From assembly GCA_025558095.1 (NCBI GenBank), contig JAIVFI010000012.1, forward strand, positions 124,001 to 188,000: DNA of 64,000 nucleotides, read 5' to 3'. Shown here one piece after another: positions 39,612-49,533 of the stretch. The notes under the pieces were generated by a model, which did not search any database, had not been told where the DNA came from, and worked only from the letters and a program-made list of their open reading frames with translations. Every line of letters begins with the position of its first letter. Position 1 is the first letter of the stretch. The stretch is from Hyaloraphidium curvatum. Its lineage: Eukaryota > Monoblepharomycota > Hyaloraphidiomycetes > Hyaloraphidiales > Hyaloraphidiaceae. The position numbers and the translations under genes are program-made.

Positions 39612-40580
39612 TCACCTCCACCTCTGCACCCATCCCGCAACCCAGTACCCGACCAGCAGCACGGCGAAGCTCGCCAGCAGCATCCACACCCAAGAGACCA
39701 CCTCCTCGCGCTCGGCCTTGCGGCGGCGCCACAGCTCGTGCTTGACGGCGAGCTCGCGCCGCTCGGCTTCGGAGAGCTCGTACTCGCTTTGCTTGCGGGA
39801 AATGGGGACGCGGGCGGGCGAGGGGTCGGAAGGGGGGGAGGGGGTGGGGGGAAGGGCGCCGGGGAAGGGGGACTGGCAGGCGTCGGGGTAAGCAAGGAAG
39901 TCGCACAGCTCCAAAGCAGAGCACCCACCGGCTTCGGGGCGAGCTTGTAGAGCGACGGAGGAGTGGTTGCGCGGGTGAATGTGGGCGAGACAGGGGCCGG
40001 CGAGGGAGGCGCCTCCGTTTGAGAAGCCGCATCCTGCTGGTCCCCCCTGCCGTCGTCCTGCGCCCCCCTCTTGCCCTCCAGCTCGACCGGTGACGTCGCC
40101 AGGACCACCCCCGAGTCGTGCTTGCCCTTGGTGATCTCCCCCGGCCTGCCCTCCCTCGCCGCTTCCCCCTCCCCCCCGACGACCGGCAGCTCCCCCACCG
40201 CGGCCACGTTGTTCCACCCCCCGAACCCGTCGTCCTCCCTCCCGAACCCCTCCGAGATTTCCCACCGGCCCCCCACCCGCCACTTGAACCGCAGCACGCC
40301 GGCCTCTGCCGTCCCCGCCACGGGCACCCGCGCCGCCCACCCGGGCGCGCGCGCGCGGAAGGGCTCCCCCGGCGCAGGCGACCAGGCGTTGAAGGCGCCG
40401 CTGACGAAGACGTCGGTGCCGGGCGGCGGCGGAGGACGGAAGCGTAGCTGCGAAGGGGGAAAGGGTGAGCGGGCCTTTGGCGTTTCGCCGAACCGCGGAG
40501 CGCACCTCGTAGAACCGCGCGGCGGGGCCGTCGGGGTGCGGAAAGAGCGCGTCGTACGTTGTTTCGTACAGCGCCGCCAT
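39612..40580 (-). CDS. CBM48 (AMPK-beta-type) glycogen-binding protein with C-terminal membrane anchor
   Basis: Exons 40580-40506, 40447-39929 and 39872-39612; introns of 58 and 56 bp (GTGCGC...TTCGCAG; GTGGGT...GCCAG); 284 aa. Residues about 36-110 are an AMPK1_CBM domain: TDVFVSGAFNAWSP, then RFKWRVGGRWEISEGF and GGWNNVAAVGE. A disordered linker (about 115-235) precedes a charged coiled segment (RELAVKHELWRRRKAEREE) and a terminal transmembrane helix (WVWMLLASFAVLLVGYWVAG). Without splicing the domain and anchor are in different frames. The layout resembles yeast Mdg1/Crp1 for the domain but with a tail anchor, so it may tether glycogen to a membrane. Confidence 0.82.
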   Translation of the reverse strand: MAALYETTYDALFPHPDGPAARFYEVRSAVRRNAKGPLTLSPFAATLPSSAAARHRRLRQRRLQRLVACAGGALPRARARVGGAGARGGDGRGRRAAVQVAGGGPVGNLGGVREGGRRVRGVEQRGRGGGAAGRRGGGGSGEGGQAGGDHQGQARLGGGPGDVTGRAGGQEGGAGRRQGGPAGCGFSNGGASLAGPCLAHIHPRNHSSVALQARPEAGGCSALELCDFLAYPDACQSPFPGALPPTPSPPSDPSPARVPISRKQSEYELSEAERRELAVKHELWRRRKAEREEVVSWVWMLLASFAVLLVGYWVAGWVQRWR

Positions 40581-40905
40581 CGTTTCTTCGTGTTCGAAGG
40601 TCGACCCGAATCTGATGTCACTCGGTTTCGGAGGCTGTGGAGTCGGCCGGCCGGGCCGGGTTCCGGATTTCGGGCGTTCCCGGGCAACTCGGTCGCACGA
40701 ATACTGGTCGGAAAACAGCGGTCATCTAGGCCAATGAGAATGATGTTTCGGACTCCTTTACATCCGTGTCGAGGGGCTCAGGATCACTTCCGAATGCGAA
40801 AAGCGTCGTCGAAAGACATTTGTCAGCGGGCCCTGCCCCCAAGTAACCTGCCCAGACGCGCCGCACCGAATGCGCGAAGGGATTCAGTCCGTACCCACCC
40901 TCCCA

Positions 40906-41938
40906 TCAGAACTCGCCCCCGGGCTCCGATCTGACCACCACCTCCGCCCCGCGCTCGCTCAGCCCCGGCGCCATCCTCCCCGCCGCCGCCGACCTCGCGC
41001 GGTCCGTCGGCCTCGGGTGCCCTTTGCACCGCCCATCCACGAAGGACGGGGTCCACGGCTGCGGGCACTGCAGGCCGTCGGGGAGGAGGGCGTCACAGAA
41101 GCGGGGATTGTAGATCAGCCTGCGGGGCGTGCTCCTGGGGTCCAGCTTAGATTCCGCGGGTGGGGGGTCGATTCGCCGCCGCTTCCTCCCCGACGCTTCG
41201 GCACGGTGCTCCTGGCCCTCGCGCTCTTCGCGCAGATCTTGGGGATCAACCAGATCGACGTCCACGGTCTCTTCCGGCCCCGCCTCCTCGATCGGGCTGG
41301 TTCCCCCGGTCCTGCCGTCGACCATCACGCCAGGAACGTCGGGGAAGCGCCGCAGCCAGTCGAGAAAAGCGATGTCGAGAGTGGGCGGGCCGTTCGCCTG
41401 CGCGCAGGTCGGGCAGCGCCAGCCTTGCCAGTCCGAGGGACGATCGCTGCCGGCGTGTAGATCGGAGATGTACTGCCGAGGGAAGCGGGCGGTCGGATTG
41501 GAATAGATGCGAGCGCCGGGAACGACGCACCCTGGATTCGACGCACTCCACGAGGGGGCAACGCGTGCCCTTGACCGGCGTGACGATGCGGCGCTTGGAG
41601 AGGGGGCAGCGGAAGTGGACCTTGCGCGACGTCTCGGAAGCGTCCTCGGCTCCGACCTCGGGGATGCTGCGGCTCGAAGCGATTTGCTCGGTCCCCGGGC
41701 GGTGCTTGGCCAGGTCTTCGGGCTTCTCGATACTGTGATGCCCGACGACGGCCCAGTTGCGCTCGTCGTCGGCAGCGGCCTTCTCCTTCTTGATCACGGC
41801 GCGCACTCTTCTGGCCGATAGCGAAGCTGAAGATCCTGGTCCGAGCTGGGCGGCCGCCTTCTGATAGCACCCGAAGCTCTCCGCGAGATCCTTCGCGACC
41901 CCCATGCCCGTCACCAGCAGCGAGCCCAGATTCTGCAT
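40906..41938 (-). CDS. SP-RING (Siz/PIAS-type) protein with an altered zinc site and Sel1-like start
   Basis: Exons 41938-41531 and 41472-40906 (58-bp intron, GTGCGT...CGGCAG) give 324 aa; the 5' end is uncertain because the frame stays open upstream of ATG 41938. Residues 1-30 (NLGSLLVTGMGVAKDLAESF) look like one Sel1 repeat. SP-RING blocks follow: CPLSKRRIVTPVKGTRC (111-127) and, after the splice, WQGWRCPTC (151-159). In Siz/PIAS proteins C-x-H-x2-C carries a zinc-binding His; here it is CPLVEC (127-132) with Leu129 in that place. The C-terminal part has a basic KRRRID and an unknown block (LIYNPRFCDALLPDG). A SUMO E3 role is possible but doubtful. A broken copy lies at 27212-27475. Confidence 0.7.
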
Positions 41939-42186
41939 TCGGCACGCGCCCGATGACTGCGGTACGGAAGCCCTTTCGCCGGAGAGCCGCGAAGACGAGC
42001 AGGCGATACGATAGAATTCCTGTTACATCGGCTGCGCTTGCCTTGCCAGACGAGTGAGGCCCCGGACGATTTTACACGAAAGAAAGCCCTGCCCGACGAT
42101 TTGCCACCAAAGTTCAGGCGACTCTTGGGCGGCTACTGCTGGACGTCGCCAAAACCCCACCCTCCCACCAGGATTCCCTCGAAACC

Positions 42187-44151
42187 ATGGCCGCGCCCGC
42201 CAGCCCCGCGCCATCCGATCCGTACCTGCCTCTTGGCGAGCCCGCCGAGGGGCGCGCGGCTGCCGGGGCCGCGGGGGACGCCGTGCCGCCCGCGGCGCCC
42301 GCGCACTCGGCGGCCGGCAGCGACGACGGCCCGCCCGCGCTGCCAATTTCCGCAGCGGCGCCTTCGGACGATGTCTCAGACTGCGGCACCGCCGGCCCGG
42401 GCGCCCCCGCCTGCAACGGCGATCCCGCGGACGCACCGCCGCCACCCCGCGCACCCCCGAAGGCCGCCGCCCCGCCGGCCGACATGGAGCCGGCGCCCGC
42501 GCAGCCGGCCGCCACGCAGGCAGACACGCTGCCGGTGTCGCAGAAGGTCGTCGGCATGCTGTCGCTGGCAACCTGCCTCGCGCTGACCGCGCTGGACATG
42601 ACAATGGTCTCGACCGCGCTGCCGACAATCGCCACGGAGCTCAAGTCGCCGCAGCTCGCCCCGTGGGTGGGCACAGCCAACCTGCTCACCTCGACCTCGA
42701 TCGCGCCGCTGTGGGGCCGGCTGGGGGACGTGTTCGGGCGCAAGAACCTGCTCCTGTTGAACATTGTGGTGTTCATGCTGGGCTCGCTGCTGTGCGCGCT
42801 GGCCCCCACCATGATCGTCCTGATTGTGGGCAGGGGCGTGCAGGGCCTGGGCGGCGGCGGCCTCATGTCGCTCGTCTTTGTCATCATCTCGGACCTCGTC
42901 ACGCTGCGCGAGCGCGGCCAGTACCAGGCCATCATGTCCGGCATCGTCGGCGGCTGCGCCATCATCGGCCCCCTGATCGGCGGCCTCATCACGGACCTGT
43001 GGAACTGGCGCGGCATCTTCTGGATCTGCGTGCCCCTCTCGTGCGCCGCTTTCGTCGGCGCCTTCTTCTTCCTTCCCGTGCCCCCGCCAAAGGACTCGTC
43101 CCTCCGCGCCATGCTCCGCCGCGTCGACTACGGTGGCGCGGTCCTGTGTATCGTCGCCATCACCCTCTTCCTCCTCGGCCTCACCTTCTCGACCCAGTAC
43201 GGCTGGGGCTCGGTGCAGTGCCTCGCCCCCCTCCTCATCGGCGCCGCCCTCGGCGCCGCGTTCGTCCTCTACGAGATCAAGGTCCCCGCGGAGCCCAACG
43301 TCCCCATGCGCCTCTTCAAGGCGCGCAACTACACGGTCGTCGTGTCGTGCATGTTCCTCCTCGGGTGGAGCATGCAGGGCGTGAGCTTTTACGCGCCGCA
43401 GTTCCTCCAGAACGCGCAGGGCTCCTCGGCCTCGCAGGCGGGGATACAGACCATCCCGTACCTGGGCACCTTCATCCCCGTCTCGCTCGCGTGCGGCATC
43501 GCGAGCAGCCGCCTGGGGATCTACACCCCCTTCCCCAAAGCCGGACTCGCCGTGGCCACCGCCGGCCTCGGCCTGATGTCCACCCTCGCCGCATCGACCC
43601 CGTACGCGCAGGTCGCGGGCTACCTCGTCCTGATGGGCGTCGGCTTCGGCATGTCCAACTCGATGCTCATGCTCTCCCTCCAAGCAAACTGCGACCTGCA
43701 CGACATCGGCCCCGGCACCACCGTGGGCACCTTCATGCGGACCATCGGGGCGACCATGGGGATCGGGATCGGCGGCACCGTGCTCACGGCGGGCATGCAG
43801 GCCCGCCTGGTGCCCTCGTTCGTCGCCGACCTCGCCGCCAAAACGGGCGCGAGCCAGGCGCAAATCTCGGCGGTGGTGCAGGAGATCGTCGCCAAGCTGC
43901 CCGGCAACGCGACGTCGCCCGTGTACCAGGAGGCAAAGGCGGCGGTCAGCGGGGCGTACGGGGCGGCGTACGCGACCGTGTTCCTGTCCTACGCGCCGGT
44001 GGCGGGGGTCTGCTGGATCGTGGTGCTGTTCCTGAAGCACGTGCCGCTGAGGGGTAAGAAGGGCGGAAAGGCAGCGGCACAGGACGCGGAGAAGGGGCAG
44101 ACGGTGGAGGTGCCGCAGGCGGCGGAGGAGGAAGGGAAGGATGCAAAGTAG
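42187..44151 (+). CDS. DHA2-type MFS drug:H+ exporter
   Basis: 654 aa, no introns, ATG in good context (AACCATGGCC). About 115 disordered N-terminal residues precede roughly 14 transmembrane segments. LTALDMTMVSTALPTIATEL in TM1 is the classic DHA2 motif (LD.T.V..ALP.I), PLWGRLGDVFGRKNLLLLNI is the MFS motif A loop, and GRGVQGLGGGGL is motif B; GGLITDLWNWRGIFWI follows. Members export drugs, toxic metabolites or amino acids. It is divergent from the SP-RING gene, with about 250 bp between them. Confidence 0.92.
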   Translation: MAAPASPAPSDPYLPLGEPAEGRAAAGAAGDAVPPAAPAHSAAGSDDGPPALPISAAAPSDDVSDCGTAGPGAPACNGDPADAPPPPRAPPKAAAPPADMEPAPAQPAATQADTLPVSQKVVGMLSLATCLALTALDMTMVSTALPTIATELKSPQLAPWVGTANLLTSTSIAPLWGRLGDVFGRKNLLLLNIVVFMLGSLLCALAPTMIVLIVGRGVQGLGGGGLMSLVFVIISDLVTLRERGQYQAIMSGIVGGCAIIGPLIGGLITDLWNWRGIFWICVPLSCAAFVGAFFFLPVPPPKDSSLRAMLRRVDYGGAVLCIVAITLFLLGLTFSTQYGWGSVQCLAPLLIGAALGAAFVLYEIKVPAEPNVPMRLFKARNYTVVVSCMFLLGWSMQGVSFYAPQFLQNAQGSSASQAGIQTIPYLGTFIPVSLACGIASSRLGIYTPFPKAGLAVATAGLGLMSTLAASTPYAQVAGYLVLMGVGFGMSNSMLMLSLQANCDLHDIGPGTTVGTFMRTIGATMGIGIGGTVLTAGMQARLVPSFVADLAAKTGASQAQISAVVQEIVAKLPGNATSPVYQEAKAAVSGAYGAAYATVFLSYAPVAGVCWIVVLFLKHVPLRGKKGGKAAAQDAEKGQTVEVPQAAEEEGKDAK

Positions 44152-44254
44152 AACACTCTTTCACGGCTCATGCCAACACGAAGTGCGGAGCACACTCTCT
44201 GTACAATGTAAGTCCTAATGCCCGAATTCTTGATGCTTGACAATGGTACAGTCG

Positions 44255-45184
44255 TCACATGTCGAGGTAGAACCCCGGCGTCCCCAGCCCGAGCCCCACC
44301 CTCTTCCCCCTCCCCGCCTCGGCCTCCCTCTTGGCCTTCTCCTCCCGCATCATCTCCACCGCACCCGCCACCCGCTTCCTGTACTCCTCCACCGCGTCCG
44401 CCTTGTTGGCCCTCTCGGCGGCCTGGGCGGCGGTTTCGGCGCTCCGCGGCTGCCTCCCCTGCACCTGCTGCCCCACATTCCCGTCCTTGCCATCCAGGCT
44501 GATCCAGTGCGGGTGCCTGCTCAGGATGCGAGAGCCGGTATCCACGCTCTGGGAGCGGCGGTGCACCAGCGGGCGGGGGGGAGGCGGGGCGGGCGCGGCG
44601 GCGGTGGATGCCACGCGGCGGTGTCCCTGCGTCGGGGCGGGGGAAGGGACGGGGGGAGGGGGTGTGTGGGTGGGGGTAGAGATGGCCCATTCAGTGCCGA
44701 AGCCGTTGGGGCCGGGGGGGAAGGCGGGGGTGTTGGCGCCGGGAGGGGGGAAGGCGGCGGGGGGCAGGGCGGCGGGGTCGAAAACGGCGGTGCCGAAGGA
44801 GGGAATAGGTGCGGCGAGCGGGAGGAAGGGATTGGCGTCGATCGGTGCCGGCTGCACGGGGTAGGAAGGCTGGAAGGGCTGCCCGGTTGGGAGGGCGGGC
44901 TGTGCGGGGAACGGGGCCGACGGGGAGTAGGGGTCTCTGTAGCCGTTCTGAGGCTGCCTGCCGGCCATAAAATTGCCTGAAAATGGCGCCGGCATCGCTG
45001 CCGGGTGCGGCACGGGCTGGAGCGGCGCCGGAGACCGTGCTTGGGGCCGCGCGGAGTTTGCTGGGAGCGGGGCGGAGAAGCCCACCGCGGCGGGCCGCAG
45101 GGCCAGCGGAGCCGCGGGCGCGGGACGCGACGCCAGCGGGTCGAACTCCGCGAGGTCGGAGAGGTCGATCAGGGGGCGCGCCAT
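44255..45184 (-). CDS. disordered protein with clathrin-box and NPF-like motifs
   Basis: 309 aa, no introns, ATG 45184. It begins MARPLIDLSDLAEFDPL: LIDLSD resembles a clathrin-box motif, and FDPL, NPFLPL and FDPAAL are DPF/NPF-type motifs that bind EH or AP-2 appendage domains. The middle is rich in Pro/Ala with little order. A basic segment (LVHRRSQSVDTGSR) resembles a phosphorylation/14-3-3 site. The C-terminal about 70 residues are helical and charged (RANKADAVEEYRKRVAGAVEMM). No folded domain recognised. An endocytic or trafficking adaptor is my inference from motifs only. Confidence 0.5.
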   Translation of the reverse strand: MARPLIDLSDLAEFDPLASRPAPAAPLALRPAAVGFSAPLPANSARPQARSPAPLQPVPHPAAMPAPFSGNFMAGRQPQNGYRDPYSPSAPFPAQPALPTGQPFQPSYPVQPAPIDANPFLPLAAPIPSFGTAVFDPAALPPAAFPPPGANTPAFPPGPNGFGTEWAISTPTHTPPPPVPSPAPTQGHRRVASTAAAPAPPPPRPLVHRRSQSVDTGSRILSRHPHWISLDGKDGNVGQQVQGRQPRSAETAAQAAERANKADAVEEYRKRVAGAVEMMREEKAKREAEAGRGKRVGLGLGTPGFYLDM

Positions 45185-45610
45185 GGTGTTTCTTGCCGGG
45201 ATTCGGAGTGCGTCGGTGGCGGTGCTGGGAGCGGCCGCCCGATCAACTCCGCGAACGCAGATCCACAACAAACGGCAAGCCTTGTGCAACGGGAAGTGCC
45301 GAAACATCATTGCCGAATGCAATGAGAGCTCGAATGGACTTTGCATTGTATCTGAGACCATATCCTTTGCTTCTCCCTGCTCTGGGGTGGGCTAGGCGAC
45401 GCCGAGCACGGAGGACGGTGGCGAAGCCTCCGAAGCCGCCGAAAGGAGTCTCGTCGCACTCGGAACGCCGCATATTTGCTCGGAGAGGGCCTGATCGTAG
45501 GGTGCGGCCAGACCCCGAAGGTCCGGACCGTGGTCGGAAACGGCGATGCCTCTTGGGTGCTGGGCTGCCGCAGCTGTGCTGGGGCGGGTGCCATTAACGC
45601 GCCGTCGCCG
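45185..45610. other. divergent intergenic / promoter region
   Basis: Between the minus-strand gene ending its 5' side at 45184 and the cupredoxin gene at 45664. No coding exon seen; the TATA-like box is listed separately. Confidence 0.45.
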
Positions 45611-45618
45611 TATAAAAG
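45611..45618 (+). promoter_or_regulatory. TATA-like box of the cupredoxin gene
   Basis: TATAAAAG, 46 bases upstream of the ATG at 45664, in otherwise G/C-rich sequence. Spacing suggests a short 5' leader and focused transcription. Confidence 0.5.
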
Positions 45619-45663
45619 CACGCGAATCTCCCCCCGCCGTCGCCGCCCACCGCCTCCGACACG

Positions 45664-46392
45664 ATGTCCCGCTCTGCTCTCACCCTCGTCGTGCTCTGTC
45701 TGGCGCTCACGGCTCGCGTCCATGGCGCCACGGTCGAAGTTATCGTGTCTCCCGGTGGGCGCGGGCGTCGACGCGGGACGTCGGCCGCTGCTCACCCGCG
45801 CGGCCCCAGGCAACAACTTCAGGTTCAGCCCGTCGACCGTGACGATCGACGCCGGGGACACGGTCAAATGGACGTGGGCGGCCGACAACTCGGCGCCGCA
45901 CACGGTCTCCAACGTCGCCGGGCCGAGCTCCTGCTCCGCGGCGAACCCGTCGGCTTTCGGCTCGTCGACTCAGGTGCGCCGGTCACGTCGCTGAAGATTG
46001 CCTGACGCGCTAACCGGGATTCGCCGAATCAGACTCAGGGAACCTTTAGCCAGACCTTCACCACCGCCGGAACCTTCGACTACGCCTGCCTGGTCGGAAG
46101 CCACTGTGCCGGGGGTGGGTTTCCTGATCCCGCCAACACCACATCGTTGGATGCTGATCCCGCCTTGCTCGATTGCTTCCCAGGTATGCGCGGGCAGGTG
46201 ATAGTGCGCCAAGCCGCGACCTCGGCCGCCACAACCGCTCCTCCCGCCACTTCCGCCGCCCCAACGACAAGTGCTGCAGCCACCACCACGGCCGCGCCTG
46301 CTACGACCACGAGCAAGCCTGGCGGCGCCGCTTCGCTGAAGCCGGGCATGGTTCTGGGAGCTCTGATCGCCGGCGCCTTCGTGGCACTCTGA
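45664..46392 (+). CDS. secreted plastocyanin-like cupredoxin, GPI-type tail
   Basis: Four exons (45664-45754, 45810-45973, 46039-46114, 46184-46392) join in frame into 179 aa with introns of 55, 65 and 69 bp. Signal peptide about residues 1-21 (SALTLVVLCLALTARVHG). The blue-copper site is complete: His61 in APHTVSN, Cys102, His107 and Met112 in YACLVGSHCAGGM (C-x4-H-x4-M). Thr/Ala/Ser-rich stalk, then a hydrophobic end (LGALIAGAFVAL) typical of GPI anchoring. Fungal relatives are wall-associated electron carriers or copper-binding proteins; the partner is unknown. A TATA box lies just upstream. Confidence 0.88.
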
Positions 46393-46470
46393 GGTGGAGC
46401 CGGAGCTGGATCGACGATAGAAAACCAGTTTTGTATTGCGTAGTCGAAATTTTGTTGCAGCCAAATGTAA

Positions 46471-47606
46471 CTAAAGCTTCCCGGACTTTTCCACCATTGC
46501 CTTTGCCGCCTCGGCGTTGGCATCCAGCTCCCAGCTGTCGCCTCCTCTGGCGCGCAAGACGCCTGCCGTAGGGTCCGCAAAATGCGTTCCGATAACCAGT
46601 GTCTGCCCGTCCGTCCACTTCTTGAGGAAGTCGATCCGCGTCGCCACCGCTTTAGGGCTATCCCAATCGAAATGGGAGGTGATGGTCGGCACCGCGATCT
46701 GCAGCGGGTTGTGGATCGAATCCCCCGTGATCACGGCCCTCTTGCCCCTGCTCTCGAGCACCACCGAGACGTGCCCCGGTGTGTGCCCGATCGTGGGAAC
46801 CAGCCGCACCCCCTCGCAGAGCTGACGCGTCGGTTCCACCAGCTCGGCCAGGCCGGCGTCCATGACCGGCTTGACCGAGTCGTTGAAGATGTCGTCGTCG
46901 TCCCGGTACGCCGTGACCCGCCAGTAGTCGAACTCGGCCTTGGCAAAGTAGTAGCGGGCGTTGGGGAACGTCGGCACCCACTTGCCGTCCACCAGGCTCG
47001 TGTTGAAGCCGCAGTGGTCGACGTGGAGGTGCGTACAAACCACGGCGGTGATGGATTCCTATCGCGAGGAACCGTCAGACTCCAGCAACGGCCCAGCTTC
47101 ACCAGGAACGAACCCGGGGATAGCCGGCAGCGGCCATGCGGTCGAGAAAGTCGTCCTTCTTCATGTTGAACTGCGGGTTGTGCCTGGAGAGGGCGGTCGG
47201 TCATCTTCGGAAGCGTTGGCCCGAGCTCGCTCGACCGCACCGCTTCTTATCGTTGCCAACGCACGTGTCGACGATGACCTTGTTCTTCCCGGCGTCCACG
47301 ATGAGCGACTGCATCCGCAAGAGGAGGTTCCCGTCGTCGGTCACGAAGGTCGGCGCGATCCACGAATGTTCTTTGCAGATGGCCTGCACGCGCTTCTTGT
47401 CGACATCATTGTATATGAATCGTGGCCCAGTGGGGTTCTGTGATTCAGGGACGCTCTGTCGGGTGGGTGGAAGGAGCAGAGCGCCGGGAGACAGTCCATG
47501 CCACCGGGTCGTTCGACGGTACCGTGAGTCTCCAGGCCTCGTATCATGCAGAAAAGCGACATACGGTAACCGTAATGTCTCCGACACGCCACTTCAAGGT
47601 CTTCAT
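46471..47606 (-). CDS. metallo-beta-lactamase-fold hydrolase
   Basis: Four exons (47606-47565, 47455-47241, 47183-47114, 47058-46471; introns 109, 57 and 55 bp) give 304 aa. The 14-codon first exon MKTLKWRVGDITVT matches the usual beginning of this MBL subfamily. VIVDTCVGNDKKRHNPQF spans a splice junction. THLHVDHCGFN supplies HxHxDH, GHTPGHVSVVL the next His, ITGDSIHNP the Asp, and THFADP the last His, a complete two-metal site. Related enzymes include lactonases, glyoxalase-II-like and other hydrolases; the substrate is unknown. Confidence 0.88.
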
Positions 47607-47706
47607 TTCTGGGCAAGCTCGGGGGTCCGGGTCAGGCGAAGAGGGGCAAATCGATCATACAGGGAACGGAACGCACACGCGCCAAACCGACGATGCTCAC
47701 GTGCAG

Positions 47707-47779
47707 CTTCGAGTATGTGTATTCAAGATCTATGGTACGGTACGGCCAACTTCGAGTACGTATATTTAAGTACGGCCAA
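47707..47779 (+). repeat. imperfect tandem repeat
   Basis: Two adjacent units share cttcgagta-tgtatatt-aag and tacggccaa: 47707-47749 and 47750-47779, the second with an internal deletion. Located downstream of the HDOD-like gene. Confidence 0.6.
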
Positions 47780-47836
47780 CGAGCCGATTTCGCACAGATG
47801 TCCACACTGGTCAGAATTACTCCAAGAAACGGAAAT

Positions 47837-49157
47837 CTACGACGCCTCGATGTACTTCTCGCTCATCCCCTTGTGGTCCTCGAGCCATTGCTTAACGATC
47901 GGGTTAAGCGCGACCATGTTCTTGTACCTGAGCCAAAGCGGTTAGATTGGTGCCCAAATGCCGCCAGCACTGAACCCACTTCGAAAAATCCGGTCCCATC
48001 CTGCAGACCGCAGAGTACAGGCGCTCCACGAACGGCCTGAGCGGCCTCTTGTCCGGATCCGGATCGTCGGGATTCCCTTTCGGGACCTCGGTCTTTTCCC
48101 GCTCCTCCATGTCCGCGATCACGTCGGTCAGCTTGTAGACGAACAGCCGGATCCCAAACACCACGGCCTTGGTCTTTGGCAGACGGATGAAGGTCTGCCG
48201 TTCGACCCGCAGGTAGAGCTCCTCGAATGTAGGCGGCCGTTCGGGTTCATTCATGTCCACCATGTTCCCGACATACTCGGGGCGGAAGTAGCGCGGGTCC
48301 TTCTGGATGAACCAGTTGAGGCGGTGTGAAGGGTTCTGGAGGACGTCGAACCACTTGTTGACGGGCTTCAGGATCTTGGCGTTGAATCCGGGCACGGGTT
48401 CGTGAACAACGCCCATCACCGTGCCGATCTTGGTGGTCATGAGCGATCCCGGGAACGAGTAGCAGTTGATGCTGCTGTTGTACTTCCAGTTCACATCGTC
48501 GTCCGGGTGCGCGTCGGTCTTGTGCTTTGTCAGGATCGCGACGTCCTCGATGATCAGCGACCCGACGACCTTCATCGGCTCCGGCACAGCATCCAGGTCC
48601 GGCCACGATTCCCCGGTGACCTTGTTCAGGATGCCCTTCCCGCCGTTGATCTTCTCGAAGCAGGTCGGGAACCGCTGGGTGATATAGTCCGCGATGTAGT
48701 GCAGGTACTCGAGCGACGCTTCCCGCGCGCATTCAAGCATGAAGGTCACGTCCGTCGGGTTCGTCTCGATCACCCGCCGGCGCTCGGCGATCAGTTCGGG
48801 GTAGCGCGAGCCCAGCTCGATGAAGGTCGACATGTCGAGCGCAGACAGGCCTGCGAAGACCGAGACGGGCGTCAAGAAGATGAACAACCGACAGATAGCC
48901 CTCATGAACGCACCCATGGACGCCTTGTAAGCACCTGGCTTCACGTGCTGCACGTAGATAGCCTCCTTGACGGCCAGGGGATCGCCCTGGAACGGCCCGA
49001 CGTGTTCGAACCCGCAGCCCGGCCCGGCCTCCTCATCCTCATCGCGAGGTCGCTTTGCACCCGTCTCGAGCGGTTTGCGGCTGTACGAAACGAACGCGGC
49101 CACGGCGAGAGCTGCTGCCGCTGCGCCAGCGAACGTCACTGCGTTCCCGACCGCCAT
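47837..49157 (-). CDS. HDOD-like (DUF3445) haem-dependent oxidative N-demethylase family protein
   Basis: Exons 49157-47980 and 47927-47837 (52-bp intron, GTGGGT...GCTCAG) give 422 aa. An N-terminal hydrophobic segment (about residues 7-24, TFAGAAAAALAVAAFVSY) suggests membrane anchoring. The order of motifs matches DUF3445: IIEDVAIL, CYSFPGSLMTTKIG, VHEPVPGF, RLNWFIQ, then RVERQTFIRLPKTKAVVFGIR. Bacterial HDOD releases formaldehyde from dimethylamine using haem and a PAS-like fold; whether this protein does the same is unknown. The last exon ends KYIEAS. Confidence 0.78.
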
Positions 49158-49533
49158 GGTGCGGCGGGATCCAACGGAGCGGGATCGAAAGTTCTCAGTA
49201 ACTCCACCGACAGAATGTCACCGCCGTGACGGCCCTCAGAGGAAAGAAGGTGGAGATGGAGGCGGGATGTCCGCCAATCTCGTCGGCGCAACGCCGCGAT
49301 CGAGCCGCCGATCGGCTCCGTTCCGCGGGCGACGTACGTCACATCCACAAAACCTGCATGTTGTCTAGCGCTTGTCAAGGAACAACGAAAACCACTTTGT
49401 TCTTGTAGATACACATCTACACGTCTTTTCTCTAGCGGGGTTTGGGGCTCTCCCCGACGGGTACACCCATCATGCATGCCAATCTTCCCCCAGAGTCCGA
49501 AGCCACCATCTCCAACGTCCAAAAGCCGTCTCA
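49158..49533. other. intergenic
   Basis: 376 bp: promoter of the HDOD-like gene (start 49157) and 3' side of the old yellow enzyme (stop at 49534). No other signal seen. Confidence 0.5.

Noticed and set aside
42376-44040. 554-codon minus-strand frame
   Set aside because: Antisense shadow of the DHA2 transporter; composition dominated by Glu/His/Arg/Gly with no domain.
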